DNA of 25,588 bases, taken from assembly GCA_035476635.1 (NCBI GenBank), contig DATILI010000041.1, positions 1 through 25,588 on the forward strand. The letters are read 5' to 3'. This DNA is from DATILI01 sp035476635 (GTDB lineage: Bacteria; Pseudomonadota; Gammaproteobacteria; Burkholderiales; Burkholderiaceae_C). Positions 15,375-23,154 of the stretch are shown here, one piece after another. The notes under the pieces were generated by a model that ran no database searches, was not told the origin of the DNA, and was given only the letters and a program-made list of their open reading frames with translations. The position numbers were made by a program, and so were the translations under genes. Each line of letters opens with the position of its first letter. Position 1 is the stretch's first letter.

Positions 15375-15401
15375 TCACCAAGGCTTGGTGATAAACATTA
15401 C
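15375..15401. promoter_or_regulatory. Inverted repeat and FNR-like dyad between the Crp/Fnr and peroxiredoxin genes
   Basis: TCACCAAG-G-CTTGGTGA (15375-15391) is a perfect 8-bp inverted repeat. Overlapping it, GTGAT-AAAC-ATTAC (15388-15401) resembles the FNR site TTGAT-N4-ATCAA at 7 of 10 positions. It lies 8 bp past the regulator's stop codon and about 100 bp before peroxiredoxin. It could be an operator for the neighbouring Crp/Fnr protein, or a weak terminator. Confidence 0.45.
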
Positions 15402-15408
15402 CGACAAC

Positions 15409-16071
15409 TCAACGGGCGTACCTGCGCAACGCCGCGTCATCCAGAACGTCGACCTGCCCCCGTTCGAGCTTGACCCAGCCCTGATTCTCAAAATCCTTCA
15501 GGATGCGGCTGACAATCTCGCGGAAGCTCCCCAGTTCGTCGGCAATGGCCTGGTGCGTCATGCGGATGGGCGAAGCCTTGGATGCCAGTGCCAAGGCCAA
15601 TCGCTGGTCGAGCTTCTGGAAGGCGACCGCCGTCACCAGGTGCATCAATTCGGTCAACCGCTCCGAGAAGCGGTTGAACACCTGGTTGCGAAACGACTCA
15701 AGCTGGGAAAACAACTGGCGAAAACTCCCGGGCGGGAGAATCACCAACTCGATTTCCTCATGCACCACACCACGTGCCTGGTAGGGCGCGTTGCCCAGCA
15801 AGCAGCTGCTGGTGAGTATGCAGGTCTCGCCGGGCAGCACGTGATACAGCAGCAGATCCCGCCCGCTGGGGGAACACTTCAGGACGCGTGCGCTACCGGC
15901 AAGGACCAGCGGAAATCCCATGCAGGGCTGGTTCTCGTCGAAAATGACCGCGCCCGGCGGCACCCGCATGTACGTGGCGCCGGAAAACAGTTGCAGGCTA
16001 TGTGCCTCGGGCAAATCCTCGAGCAGAGGATAGAGTTGAAGCACCCGCGCCTTGATATCGGAACCGACCAC
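15409..16071 (-). CDS. Crp/Fnr-family transcriptional regulator
   Basis: 220 aa. A cyclic-nucleotide-binding-type beta-roll (about 15-125) is followed by the dimer helix and a C-terminal winged HTH (about 165-215). The recognition helix reads ELGSFREIVSR; E185-xx-S188-R189 is the FNR-type DNA-contact signature, predicting TTGAT-like half-sites. Four cysteines (C50, C66, C84, C90) lie in or near the sensory roll, but the N-terminal cysteine cluster of true FNR is absent. An [Fe-S] or thiol sensing role is possible, not shown. The start is GTG at 16071, with AAGGAG five bases upstream; the open frame continues about 85 codons into the vapC region without support. Linkage to peroxiredoxin and an SQR-like gene suggests redox or sulfide control. 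Confidence 0.87.
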   Translation of the reverse strand: MVGSDIKARVLQLYPLLEDLPEAHSLQLFSGATYMRVPPGAVIFDENQPCMGFPLVLAGSARVLKCSPSGRDLLLYHVLPGETCILTSSCLLGNAPYQARGVVHEEIELVILPPGSFRQLFSQLESFRNQVFNRFSERLTELMHLVTAVAFQKLDQRLALALASKASPIRMTHQAIADELGSFREIVSRILKDFENQGWVKLERGQVDVLDDAALRRYAR

Positions 16072-16121
16072 GGCTACTCCTTGATGTTCACGCAACAGGC
16101 TTTTCAATACCAGCGAACGGG

Positions 16122-16149
16122 AGTCTACGCGAGCGCCAAGACGCGTCAA
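16122..16149 (-). promoter_or_regulatory. Predicted sigma-70 promoter of the Crp/Fnr gene
   Basis: On the minus strand TTGACG (complement of 16144-16149), a 16-bp spacer and TAGACT (complement of 16122-16127) match 5/6 and 4/6 of the consensus. It lies about 50 bp before the GTG start and outside vapC, and supports the short start chosen for the regulator. Confidence 0.5.
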
Positions 16150-16184
16150 GACACTCGCCTCTGACCAGGGATCCGCTGCAGGCT

Positions 16185-16574
16185 CTACTTGCCACCTGCG
16201 ACGGCTCGCTGCGCGGCGACCCCAAATCGCTCGGCCAATGCTGCTAGCCGTCTGTCCAGCGTCCACAGCTTGATGCCGGGCGTCATCAGCGTTGAAGCAA
16301 GGAGCGATAGATCCACAAGGCCGCACCCCAGACCGAACAGCCGCTCGCGCTCAACAAAAGAGATCACTTCCCGCACGCTCGCCTGCTTAGTTGATTGGAG
16401 ACGCTGAAGATCGGCCAAGGTCTGTATCCGGGAGGGTGGAGTGCCACAAGCCAATTCGCCTAGAACCATCGGATGGATCATCACCGCATCCAGCTCCAGC
16501 AACGCCACCAAGGGCTCGCTGCGCTCGCGGAAGTGAACGACCCATACCGAGGTATCCACCAGCACACGCATCAT
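16185..16574 (-). CDS. vapC: VapC toxin, PIN-domain ribonuclease
   Basis: 129 aa PIN domain. Four acidic residues of the metal-binding site are present: D7 (VLVDTSVW), E40 (VLGELACG), D88 (GLVDLSLLAS) and D107 (WTLDRRLA). VapC toxins cleave specific RNAs, commonly tRNA or rRNA sites, when not held by VapB. It begins with ATGATG whose first ATG overlaps the antitoxin stop codon as ATGA (16571-16574), typical of translational coupling; the second ATG (16571) is an equal candidate. The length is normal and no lesion is visible, so it looks functional. The RNA target is unknown. Confidence 0.92.
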   Translation of the reverse strand: MMRVLVDTSVWVVHFRERSEPLVALLELDAVMIHPMVLGELACGTPPSRIQTLADLQRLQSTKQASVREVISFVERERLFGLGCGLVDLSLLASTLMTPGIKLWTLDRRLAALAERFGVAAQRAVAGGK

Positions 16575-16774
16575 TGCGCCGCATTTTCACGACGCCTGGG
16601 AATCTCCGCCATGTCCGGCATGGACGAGCCCAGAGATGCGAGCCGCTTGGCCGTTTGAACGCGCACAAAAGTCTTGATTGCTTCTCGGAACAAGTCGGCC
16701 TTGTCCATTCCGGATTCGGCGACTTCCAGTGCCTCCTCGTAGAGGGCGTCATCAATCGTAACGGTAGTTCTCAT
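16571..16774 (-). CDS. vapB: VapB antitoxin, ribbon-helix-helix type
   Basis: 67 aa. The N-terminal MRTTVTIDDALYEEALE is a ribbon-helix-helix DNA-binding start (one beta-strand then helix). The basic, flexible C-terminus (KRLASLG...IPRRRENAAQ) is the part that usually wraps the toxin. It neutralises VapC and represses the operon as a dimer. The ATG at 16774 starts exactly at the beta-strand; in-frame ATGs at 16825 and nearby would add 14-17 residues and run through the likely operator, so the shorter form is preferred. The Shine-Dalgarno sequence is weak for either start. The toxin gene overlaps by 4 bp. Confidence 0.88.
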   Translation of the reverse strand: MRTTVTIDDALYEEALEVAESGMDKADLFREAIKTFVRVQTAKRLASLGSSMPDMAEIPRRRENAAQ

Positions 16775-16798
16775 GGCTTTTGCCCAATCATCAAATGA

Positions 16799-16817
16799 GA
16801 TGCTATTGTGCATCATA
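16799..16817 (-). promoter_or_regulatory. Putative vapBC operator with -10 element
   Basis: GATGC-TATTGT-GCATC is a 5-bp inverted repeat (16799-16814). It overlaps a minus-strand TATGAT (complement of 16812-16817), a good -10 hexamer. It lies about 25 bp upstream of the chosen vapB start, where a VapB dimer would block transcription. No good -35 was seen. Confidence 0.4.
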
Positions 16818-16852
16818 TTTGTCATCTTCGTTCTGAGGCTTGATCTGCAGTT

Positions 16853-17488
16853 CTAGTCGCACCCATCGAGCTTGCATTTGTCGAGGTCCCACGTGGCCGC
16901 AAGATGGTGGCGCAAGGTCGCGAGAATCTCGTCCGATAGCGCGGGCAATCCACGTGCAGTGGCTCGGGCGAGGATCAATCCGCCCACCATGGTCGACAGC
17001 ATCGAAATTGCGCGAACCCGGTCCTCGGGTTCGATCTGCGCGGCCTCGGTGCCATCGGGCCGCCGCTGCGCGAATAGTGCCATGTAGCGCCCAATGCCCT
17101 GGGCGAAGGCGTCGGCGATCGCACCCGTTTCGCGTGCCGCGTCTGCCGCCAGCGCAGCCACCGGGCAGCCTTGGCCGACGCTGTCGCGGTGCCGTGGCGA
17201 CAAGTAGTTCGCGACTCCAGTTCGAAGGGACCTGCCGGCGTCGGTGTTCGCATCGGCACCGGGTGCCTCCAACTCGGAGAGTTCCCACTCGAACGCGTAT
17301 TCGGAGGCCTCTGCCGCCAGTGCGTCCTTCGATTCGAAGTGCCGGTACAGCCCGCCGTGGGTGAGCCCGGCCTCGCGGGTGATGTCGGCCACACCCACGC
17401 CGGTGAAACCGCGCTCGCGGTACAGCCGGGCCGCGGCCTGCAGGATGGCCAGGCGGTTCTCGGTCACCTGCGTCTTCGAGACTTTCAT
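16853..17488 (-). CDS. TetR-family transcriptional repressor
   Basis: 211 aa. The N-terminal TetR HTH (about 13-58) has the typical core VGVADITREAGLTHGGLYRHFESKDAL. The C-terminal ligand domain includes the GCPVAALAADAAR block found in one TetR subgroup. The ATG at 17488 follows AAGGA. It is divergent from a FabF-like gene across a 99-bp region containing a strong palindrome, so it most likely represses that gene and itself. The effector is unknown; an acyl-CoA, fatty-acid-like or electrophilic molecule would suit the target. No signs of damage. Confidence 0.92.
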   Translation of the reverse strand: MKVSKTQVTENRLAILQAAARLYRERGFTGVGVADITREAGLTHGGLYRHFESKDALAAEASEYAFEWELSELEAPGADANTDAGRSLRTGVANYLSPRHRDSVGQGCPVAALAADAARETGAIADAFAQGIGRYMALFAQRRPDGTEAAQIEPEDRVRAISMLSTMVGGLILARATARGLPALSDEILATLRHHLAATWDLDKCKLDGCD

Positions 17489-17520
17489 GAAAATCCTTTC
17501 GTGCGCATTGCATCGCACGT

Positions 17521-17561
17521 TGATGACGATCATACGCAATAACGTATGATGCCGGTCATCA
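17521..17561. promoter_or_regulatory. Nested palindromic operator between tetR-type and fabF-like genes
   Basis: ATCATACG (17529-17536) and CGTATGAT (17543-17550) form a perfect 8-bp inverted repeat around CAATAA. Outside it, TGATGAC (17521-17527) pairs with GTCATCA (17555-17561). Each inner arm contains TATGAT, one on each strand, so both divergent -10 elements would lie within the operator. This fits mutual repression by the adjacent TetR protein. A plus-strand TTGATG at 17520-17525 could be a -35 with a long 19-bp spacer. Confidence 0.8.
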
Positions 17562-17587
17562 TCAATAGACTGACCAGGATGGAATCC

Positions 17588-18877
17588 ATGCACATCACTC
17601 CCACTGCGAACCGCCGAATCGTCGTCACCGGCATGGGAATGGTCTCGCCGCTGGGTTGCGGAGTCGAGCTGGCCTGGCAGCGACTGCTGGCCGGCCAGTC
17701 AGGCTTGCGCCTGCTGCCGGATTCGATGACGGCCGACATCGCGGCCCGCGTGGGCGGTGTGGTGCCCGATGTGCACGAGGATGCGTTCGGCGGCTTCGAC
17801 ATCGACCGCGTCGTGTCGACCAAGGACCAGCGCAAGATGGACCGCTTCATCGCCTTCGCGCTCGCCGCCGCGCAAGAGGCACTCGGGCAGGCGCAATGGG
17901 CTCCGGCCGACGAAGTGTCCCAGCGGCGCACAGCCACGGTCATCGCGTCCGGCATCGGTGGCTTTCCAGCGATTGCGGGCGCGGTACGTACGACCGAGAC
18001 GCGCGGACCGAAGCGCCTGTCGCCGTTCACGATCCCCTCGTTCCTGGTCAACCTTGCCGCGGGCCACGTGTCGATCAGGCACGGCCTGAAGGGGCCCATT
18101 GGTGCCCCGGTGACGGCTTGTGCCGCGAGCATCCAGGCCATCGGTGACGCGGCACGGCTGATCCGCTGCGGCGAGGCCGACATCGCGGTGTGCGGTGGCG
18201 CCGAGGCCGCGATCGACCGCGTCAGCCTGGGCGCCTTCGCCGCAGCGAAGACCTTGTCCACCGGTTTCAACGACACACCAACCCGCGCATCGCGACCCTT
18301 CGACCGGACCCGCGACGGTTTCGTGATGGGCGAAGGCGCTGGCATGCTGGTGATCGAATCGCTAGCGCACGCGCTTGCGCGCGGTGCCGCGCCCCTGGTC
18401 GAACTCATCGGATATGGCACCAGCGCAGATGCGTTTCACATCACCTCCGGCCCTGAAGACGGCAGCGGCGCACGACGCTCGATGCAAATGGCGCTGACGC
18501 ACGCCGGCCTGACCCCGGCCGATGTTCAGCATCTCAATGCCCACGCGACCTCGACGCCGGTCGGCGACCTGGGCGAACTGGCAGCTGTGCGCGGCCTGTT
18601 CGGCGTTGGCGCCCCACTCGCCATCACCTCCACGAAATCGGCGACGGGCCATTTGCTGGGTGCGGCCGGCGGCGTGGCGGCCATCTTTACTGCGCTGGCC
18701 TTGCGCGAGCAGGTCGTGCCGATGACGCTGAACCTCGAACAGCCGGATGCACTCGCCGAGGGGCTGGACATCGTGCACGGTGCGCCGCGGCACATGCCGA
18801 TCGTTCACGCGATGGCCAACGGTTTCGGCTTCGGCGGCGTGAACGCCAGCCTCGTCTTCAAGCGTTGGGTAGCTTGA
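17588..18877 (+). CDS. FabF-like 3-oxoacyl-ACP synthase (KAS II family)
   Basis: 429 aa condensing enzyme. The Cys-His-His triad of KAS I/II is complete: C178 (TACAAS), H319 (NAHATSTPVGD) and H355 (KSATGHLLGAAG, with K350). The GFGFGG loop is at 412-417. It elongates acyl-ACP with malonyl-ACP in the cytoplasm. No acpP, fabG or fabD is adjacent, so this is probably a dedicated, inducible paralogue rather than the housekeeping gene; its partner pathway is unknown. The ATG at 17588 fits an AGGA eight bases upstream; ATGs at 17546 and 17579 lie in or next to the operator. Controlled most likely by the divergent TetR protein. Ends 14 bp before the convergent dctD. Confidence 0.9.
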   Translation: MHITPTANRRIVVTGMGMVSPLGCGVELAWQRLLAGQSGLRLLPDSMTADIAARVGGVVPDVHEDAFGGFDIDRVVSTKDQRKMDRFIAFALAAAQEALGQAQWAPADEVSQRRTATVIASGIGGFPAIAGAVRTTETRGPKRLSPFTIPSFLVNLAAGHVSIRHGLKGPIGAPVTACAASIQAIGDAARLIRCGEADIAVCGGAEAAIDRVSLGAFAAAKTLSTGFNDTPTRASRPFDRTRDGFVMGEGAGMLVIESLAHALARGAAPLVELIGYGTSADAFHITSGPEDGSGARRSMQMALTHAGLTPADVQHLNAHATSTPVGDLGELAAVRGLFGVGAPLAITSTKSATGHLLGAAGGVAAIFTALALREQVVPMTLNLEQPDALAEGLDIVHGAPRHMPIVHAMANGFGFGGVNASLVFKRWVA

Positions 18878-18891
18878 TGCCCGCACCGCCA

Positions 18892-20256
18892 TCAGTGCCT
18901 GAACTCCTCAGCCACCACGCCCAGCTTTCGCAGTTTGTCGTAGAGCGTCTGCCTGGCTATGCCCAGCGCGGTGGCGGTGGCGGATTGGTCGCCATGGTTG
19001 CGCCGGAGCTCTTCAACAATCACCGCACGCTCGAAGCGCTCGACCTGCTGCGGCAGCCCCTGCGGTGGCGCCGGCATCCCGTCGCCGCCGCCGCGCGCCT
19101 GCGTCAGGCGTTCGCCGAGCAGGCCCAGCACGAAGCGGTCGGCCACATTGCGCAGTTCGCGCACGTTGCCAGGCCAGGAATAAGCCATCAGGTCGGCCAG
19201 TTGCGCGCTGCTGAGCAGCGGTGCCGCGCGCTCATAGCGGCTGGCGGCCAGCAGGGTGAAATGCTCGAACAGCAGCGGGATGTCCTCGCGGCGCTCGCGC
19301 AAGGGCGGCAACTCGATGAAGGCCACGCCAATGCGGTAGTACAGGTCGGCCCTGAACTTGTTCTGATCGCTCAGGGTCTTCAGGTCGTCCTTGCTGGCGG
19401 CGACCACGCGGCAATCGAATGAGATGGCCGTGTTCGAGCCGATGCGCTCGATGCTGCGCTCCTGCAGCGCGCGCAACAGCTTGATCTGCACCGCCATGGG
19501 CATGCTCTCGATCTCGTCGAGGAACAAGGTACCGCCGTGCGCATACTCGAACTTGCCCACGCGCACCTTGTTGGCGCTGGTGAAGGCGCCGGCCTCATGG
19601 CCGAAGAGTTCGCTCTCGGCAAGCGACTCCGGCAGGCCGCCGCAGTTCAGTGGCACAAAGTGATTGCGCCGGCGCTCGCTGTGGTCGTGCAGGCAGCGCG
19701 CCACGAGCTCCTTGCCGGTTCCGGTCTCGCCATAGATCAGCACGTCGGCCGAGGTCTGCGCCAGTGTCATCACGGCACGCCGCACCTGCTGCATTTGTGC
19801 CGAGCGGCCGATCAGAACCGACTGGATGCCGTGCCAGTTGTCCAGTGCATCGCGCAGCGCGCGTACCTGCAGGGTCAGCTGGCGCCGCTCCACCGCGTGG
19901 CGAACGGTGGCTACCAGCCGCTCGCTGCTGAACGGCTTCTCGACAAAATCGTAGGCGCCTTCGCGCATCGCCTTCACGGCCATGGCGATGTGGCCGTGGC
20001 CTGTGACCAGGACCACCGGCAGCTCGGCGTCGATGGTTCGTATTTCCGGCAGCCAGTCGGTTCCGCTCAAGCCGGGCAGGCGAACGTCGCAGACCACGAC
20101 GGCCGGCACGCCGAAGCTGATCTGCGACTGGGCGCGCTCAACGCTGGGAAACGATTCGACTTCAAAGCCGGCCAGGCCAAGCGCCTGGGTGGTGCTGAGC
20201 CGGACATCCTCGTCGTCTTCGACCAGCAGCACGCGAATGGAAAATGCTTCACTCAC
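18892..20256 (-). CDS. dctD: DctD-type sigma-54-dependent response regulator
   Basis: 454 aa in the NtrC layout. The receiver domain (1-120) has phospho-acceptor D57, T85 and K107. The AAA+ domain (about 148-385) has Walker A GETGTGKE (176-183) and Walker B GGTLFLDEIE (241-250). A Fis-type HTH is at the end (ATALGIARQTLYDKLRKLG). The sigma-54 contact loop reads GAFTSA (223-228) rather than GAFTGA, a variant I recall from DctD-like proteins. Phosphorylated DctD activates sigma-54 promoters of C4-dicarboxylate transporters. The start is GTG at 20256 with GGAG 10 bases upstream, 7 bp after the kinase gene. No dct transporter gene is in view, so its target promoter lies elsewhere. Confidence 0.9.
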   Translation of the reverse strand: MSEAFSIRVLLVEDDEDVRLSTTQALGLAGFEVESFPSVERAQSQISFGVPAVVVCDVRLPGLSGTDWLPEIRTIDAELPVVLVTGHGHIAMAVKAMREGAYDFVEKPFSSERLVATVRHAVERRQLTLQVRALRDALDNWHGIQSVLIGRSAQMQQVRRAVMTLAQTSADVLIYGETGTGKELVARCLHDHSERRRNHFVPLNCGGLPESLAESELFGHEAGAFTSANKVRVGKFEYAHGGTLFLDEIESMPMAVQIKLLRALQERSIERIGSNTAISFDCRVVAASKDDLKTLSDQNKFRADLYYRIGVAFIELPPLRERREDIPLLFEHFTLLAASRYERAAPLLSSAQLADLMAYSWPGNVRELRNVADRFVLGLLGERLTQARGGGDGMPAPPQGLPQQVERFERAVIVEELRRNHGDQSATATALGIARQTLYDKLRKLGVVAEEFRH

Positions 20257-20263
20257 AGATTAT

Positions 20264-22075
20264 CTACTCCTGTTGTTCCTGCGCCGGGGCCAGCGGAAGG
20301 TCGGCGTGGAAGCAGGCGCCACCCTCCTCGCGGTTGCTTGCCCGCAGCGTGCCGCCGATGGCGCGCACCAGTTGTGCCGAAATGACCAGCCCCAGCCCGA
20401 GCCCGGCGCCCGCCGGCTTGCTGGTGACGAAGGGCTCGAACAGGCGCGGCAGGATGTCCGCGCGGATGCCGGGGCCGCTATCGGTCACGCGCAGCAGCGC
20501 CCGGTCGCCGTGCGCGCGGGCTTCGATGCGCAGCATGCGTTGCGGCGCCTTGGCCATGGCGTCGATCGCGTTTCTCATCAGGTTCACGAGCAGGCTCCCG
20601 ATCGCCGCCTCGTCCGCCATGACGCTCAGGCCGGGCGGCTCCACCTGGACCTCGATGCCGATGCCGTGCTGCTTCAACTCCGCGCCAACCAGCATCTGCG
20701 CATCGGCAATGCTGCGCGCCAGTTGCACCGGCGCCCCAGGCGCTTCGGATTTGTGCGCGAAGGTCTTGAGCTGCGAGGTCAGCCGCGCCAGGCGGTCGAC
20801 CATGCCGGCAATGCGCTGCAGGTTGCCGCGCACGTCATCACGGCGGTCCTGTTCCAGCAGGATGCCGGCGCTGTCCGACAAGGTGCGCAGCGCCGTCAGC
20901 GGCTGGTTCAATTCGTGCACCATGCCGGCGGACATCTGGCCCAGCGCCGCCATCTTGCCGGCATGCACCAGGTCGTTCTGGGCCGCCCGCAACTGCGCCG
21001 TGCGCGCGACGACGGTGGATTCGAGCTGATCGTGCGCCGCCTGCAACGCGGCCTGGCTGGCCAGCTTGTGGCGCACGGCGCGCTGGCGCTGCCACAGGGC
21101 CACGGCCACCAGCAGCAGCACGGCCATCGCCAGGCTGGCGGTGACAGCGGCGTAGCGCGCGGCCATGTGCACAGGCGCCAGGTCGTCCAGCACCAGCAGC
21201 CGCCAGGGCGCGCGCTGCAAGGTTCGCGTCGATGCGAGATGGGCCAGCCCGTCGAGCACCACCAGCTGTGCGTCGGCTGCCATGACTTCGCTCACGGACC
21301 AGTGCAGCGGCTGCAGGGTGGCTTCGCCGTAAGGACGAAAACGTTGCACCTCGGCGCGCTGGCCGGCGTCCAGCGGCAGCAGCGGCCGGTACTTGAACTC
21401 GTCGCGGGTGGACAGGATCACGACCCCGCGCTCGTCGGCCAGCAGCACATCGCCGGGCAGCTGGCGCCAGGCGCGCTCGGCCTCCTCGATATTGACCTTG
21501 GCGGCCACCGTGCCACGCAGGTTTTCGCCGCGGCGCAAGGCGTACGACAGGTAGTAGCCCGGCTTCCCGCTGGTGATGCCCACGCCGTAGAAACGGCCAC
21601 GCCCCTTCGTCATGGCATCGCTGACGTAGGGCCGGAACGACAGGTTCTGGCCGATGGTGGTGCCAGGCTGGTTCCAGTCGGACGCGGCCACCGAGGTGCC
21701 GGTGGTGTCCAGCACATAGAGCATCTCGGCGCCAGCCGTGGCGTTGACCCCGCTGAGGTAGCGATTGACGGCATCGCGAAGGCGGGGGTCGGACGGAGCG
21801 TCGAGCAGCGCCGGCACGACCGGCGTCATCTCCAGCAGCGCGGGCAGGTAGTCAAAGCGCGCCAGATCGGCGTCCAGCCCGGTTGCCAGCATGTCGAGCC
21901 GGTGCGCCGCCGCGTCGCGCAGGCGAGACAAGCCGGTTTGAAGCGCCAGCTGATGGCCGATGCAGGCCGCCAGCAGCACCAGCGCCAGCGCGCCGCACCA
22001 GCGCGAAAGCCGGTACCAGCGACGCGGCCGCAGGGCAGGCAGGGCGAGGCGCAATGCTGGGGGGAGTGAAGTCAT
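20264..22075 (-). CDS. dctB: DctB-type C4-dicarboxylate sensor histidine kinase
   Basis: 603 aa inner-membrane kinase. TM1 is at about 27-44, a periplasmic double-Cache sensor at about 45-305, TM2 at about 307-328, then a coiled linker, HisKA with phospho-acceptor H387 (MVHELNQPLTALR), and HATPase_c with N502 (NLMRNAIDAM), DSGPGI (532-537) and GLGLGL. The sensor contains SFRPYVSDAM...GRGRFYGVG...PGYYLSYAL, a signature of DctB binding of succinate, malate or fumarate. The start at 22075 was chosen over an ATG at 22153, which would overlap cioB and add a non-membrane leader. Paired with dctD 7 bp downstream. The 74 bp upstream hold no clear promoter, so read-through from cioAB is possible. Confidence 0.9.
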   Translation of the reverse strand: MTSLPPALRLALPALRPRRWYRLSRWCGALALVLLAACIGHQLALQTGLSRLRDAAAHRLDMLATGLDADLARFDYLPALLEMTPVVPALLDAPSDPRLRDAVNRYLSGVNATAGAEMLYVLDTTGTSVAASDWNQPGTTIGQNLSFRPYVSDAMTKGRGRFYGVGITSGKPGYYLSYALRRGENLRGTVAAKVNIEEAERAWRQLPGDVLLADERGVVILSTRDEFKYRPLLPLDAGQRAEVQRFRPYGEATLQPLHWSVSEVMAADAQLVVLDGLAHLASTRTLQRAPWRLLVLDDLAPVHMAARYAAVTASLAMAVLLLVAVALWQRQRAVRHKLASQAALQAAHDQLESTVVARTAQLRAAQNDLVHAGKMAALGQMSAGMVHELNQPLTALRTLSDSAGILLEQDRRDDVRGNLQRIAGMVDRLARLTSQLKTFAHKSEAPGAPVQLARSIADAQMLVGAELKQHGIGIEVQVEPPGLSVMADEAAIGSLLVNLMRNAIDAMAKAPQRMLRIEARAHGDRALLRVTDSGPGIRADILPRLFEPFVTSKPAGAGLGLGLVISAQLVRAIGGTLRASNREEGGACFHADLPLAPAQEQQE

Positions 22076-22149
22076 GCGCCGACTTTGCCATGCGCCCGAG
22101 GAAGCTGCATCGGTGGAACTACGCTGCCGCAGCGCGCCAGACGTTGGGT

Positions 22150-23154
22150 TCATGCGTACTTCAGCTCACCGGTCTTGCCGCGGAACACGCGGTAGGAGAA
22201 CACCGTGTAGGCGGCGATGGCCGGTACCGAAATGCAGACACCGGCCAGGATCACCTTCAGCGCCGGCGCACTGCTGGCCGCCTGCCAGATCGTCAGCTGG
22301 TCCAGCACCACGTACGGATAGATGCTGTAGGCCAGGCCCAGGAAGCCGAGCACGAACACCAGGATCATCAGCATGAACGGCAGCCAGCACAGCTGGCCGC
22401 GCACCTGGGGGGCGCCAAGCACGCCGCGTACCGCAAGCAGGCTGACGCCGGTCGTCAGCGGGATCGCCACCAGCGCGATGATCTCGGGCAGCGCGAACCA
22501 GCGCCCGCGCACCGTCTCGCTGACCCAGGGCGTGGCCATCGAGATCAGCACCAGCCCGCCGACCATCGGCGCCCAGGCAATGCGCGCCCAGAGCACTGCA
22601 CGCTCCTGCAGCTGGCCCTCGGTCTTCATGATCAGCCAGGCGGCGCCCATGAGCACATAGGCCATCGGCAACGCCACCGCGATCGCCGCCGCGAACAGCG
22701 GGTAGTTCCAGCCGCTGCCGAAACCGCTGACATAGCGGCCGAGCATCCAGCCCTGCGCCACCGAGGCGAGCACCGAGCCGGCGAAGAACAGCCGGTCCCA
22801 GGTTTTCTTGTGCGTGTCCCTGGCCTTGACGCGGAAATCGAACGCGACGCCGCGCAGCGTCAAGCCGACCAGCATCAGTGCGACCGGCAGGTACAGCTCG
22901 CCGAGCACCAGCCCGTGCGCCTTCGGGAACGCCACCAGCAGGATGCCCACGCCCAGCACCAGCCAGGTCTCGTTGGCATCCCAGAACGGGCCGATCGACG
23001 CGATCATCACGTCCTTCTCGGCGTCAGTCGCACGATGCATCAGCATGCCCACGCCCAGGTCGTAGCCGTCGCTGATCACGTAGACCAGCATAGAGATACC
23101 CATCAGCGCCATGAAGATCACGGGCAGCGCCGCGTCGAAGCTCATCCAGGTCAT
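22150..23154 (-). CDS. cioB: Cytochrome bd-type quinol oxidase subunit II (CioB/CydB)
   Basis: 334 aa, about eight to nine hydrophobic segments. It has the CydB opening (VIFMALMGISMLVYVISDGYDLGVGML), the WDANETWLVLG segment and LRGVAFDFRVKA. Subunit II stabilises the haem-bearing CioA in the inner membrane and forms part of the proton path. The ATG at 23154 overlaps the cioA stop by 4 bp (ATGA), so the two are translationally coupled, with GAGGAG just upstream. No small cydX-like ORF follows it; the next 74 bp lead into dctB. The pair is of the cyanide-insensitive (CioAB) type judging by subunit I. Confidence 0.93.
   Translation of the reverse strand: MTWMSFDAALPVIFMALMGISMLVYVISDGYDLGVGMLMHRATDAEKDVMIASIGPFWDANETWLVLGVGILLVAFPKAHGLVLGELYLPVALMLVGLTLRGVAFDFRVKARDTHKKTWDRLFFAGSVLASVAQGWMLGRYVSGFGSGWNYPLFAAAIAVALPMAYVLMGAAWLIMKTEGQLQERAVLWARIAWAPMVGGLVLISMATPWVSETVRGRWFALPEIIALVAIPLTTGVSLLAVRGVLGAPQVRGQLCWLPFMLMILVFVLGFLGLAYSIYPYVVLDQLTIWQAASSAPALKVILAGVCISVPAIAAYTVFSYRVFRGKTGELKYA

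Noticed and set aside
13667..15391. Open frame of 574 codons on the plus strand opposite the SQR-like and peroxiredoxin genes
   Set aside because: It spans two well-supported minus-strand genes and their gap, with no motif of its own. High GC explains the lack of stops.
16072..16326. N-terminal extension of the Crp/Fnr frame into vapC
   Set aside because: The extra 85 codons have no homology to the family, overlap vapC, and lie upstream of a good promoter and an AAGGAG-GTG start.
19982..22069. Open frame of 695 codons on the plus strand opposite dctB/dctD
   Set aside because: No recognisable domain and an His/Gln/Arg-rich composition. The minus strand encodes complete kinase and receiver motifs, so this is an antisense shadow.
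22076..22149. Search for a cydX-like small subunit after cioB
   Set aside because: No short membrane-spanning ORF exists; the only ATG frame merges into dctB.
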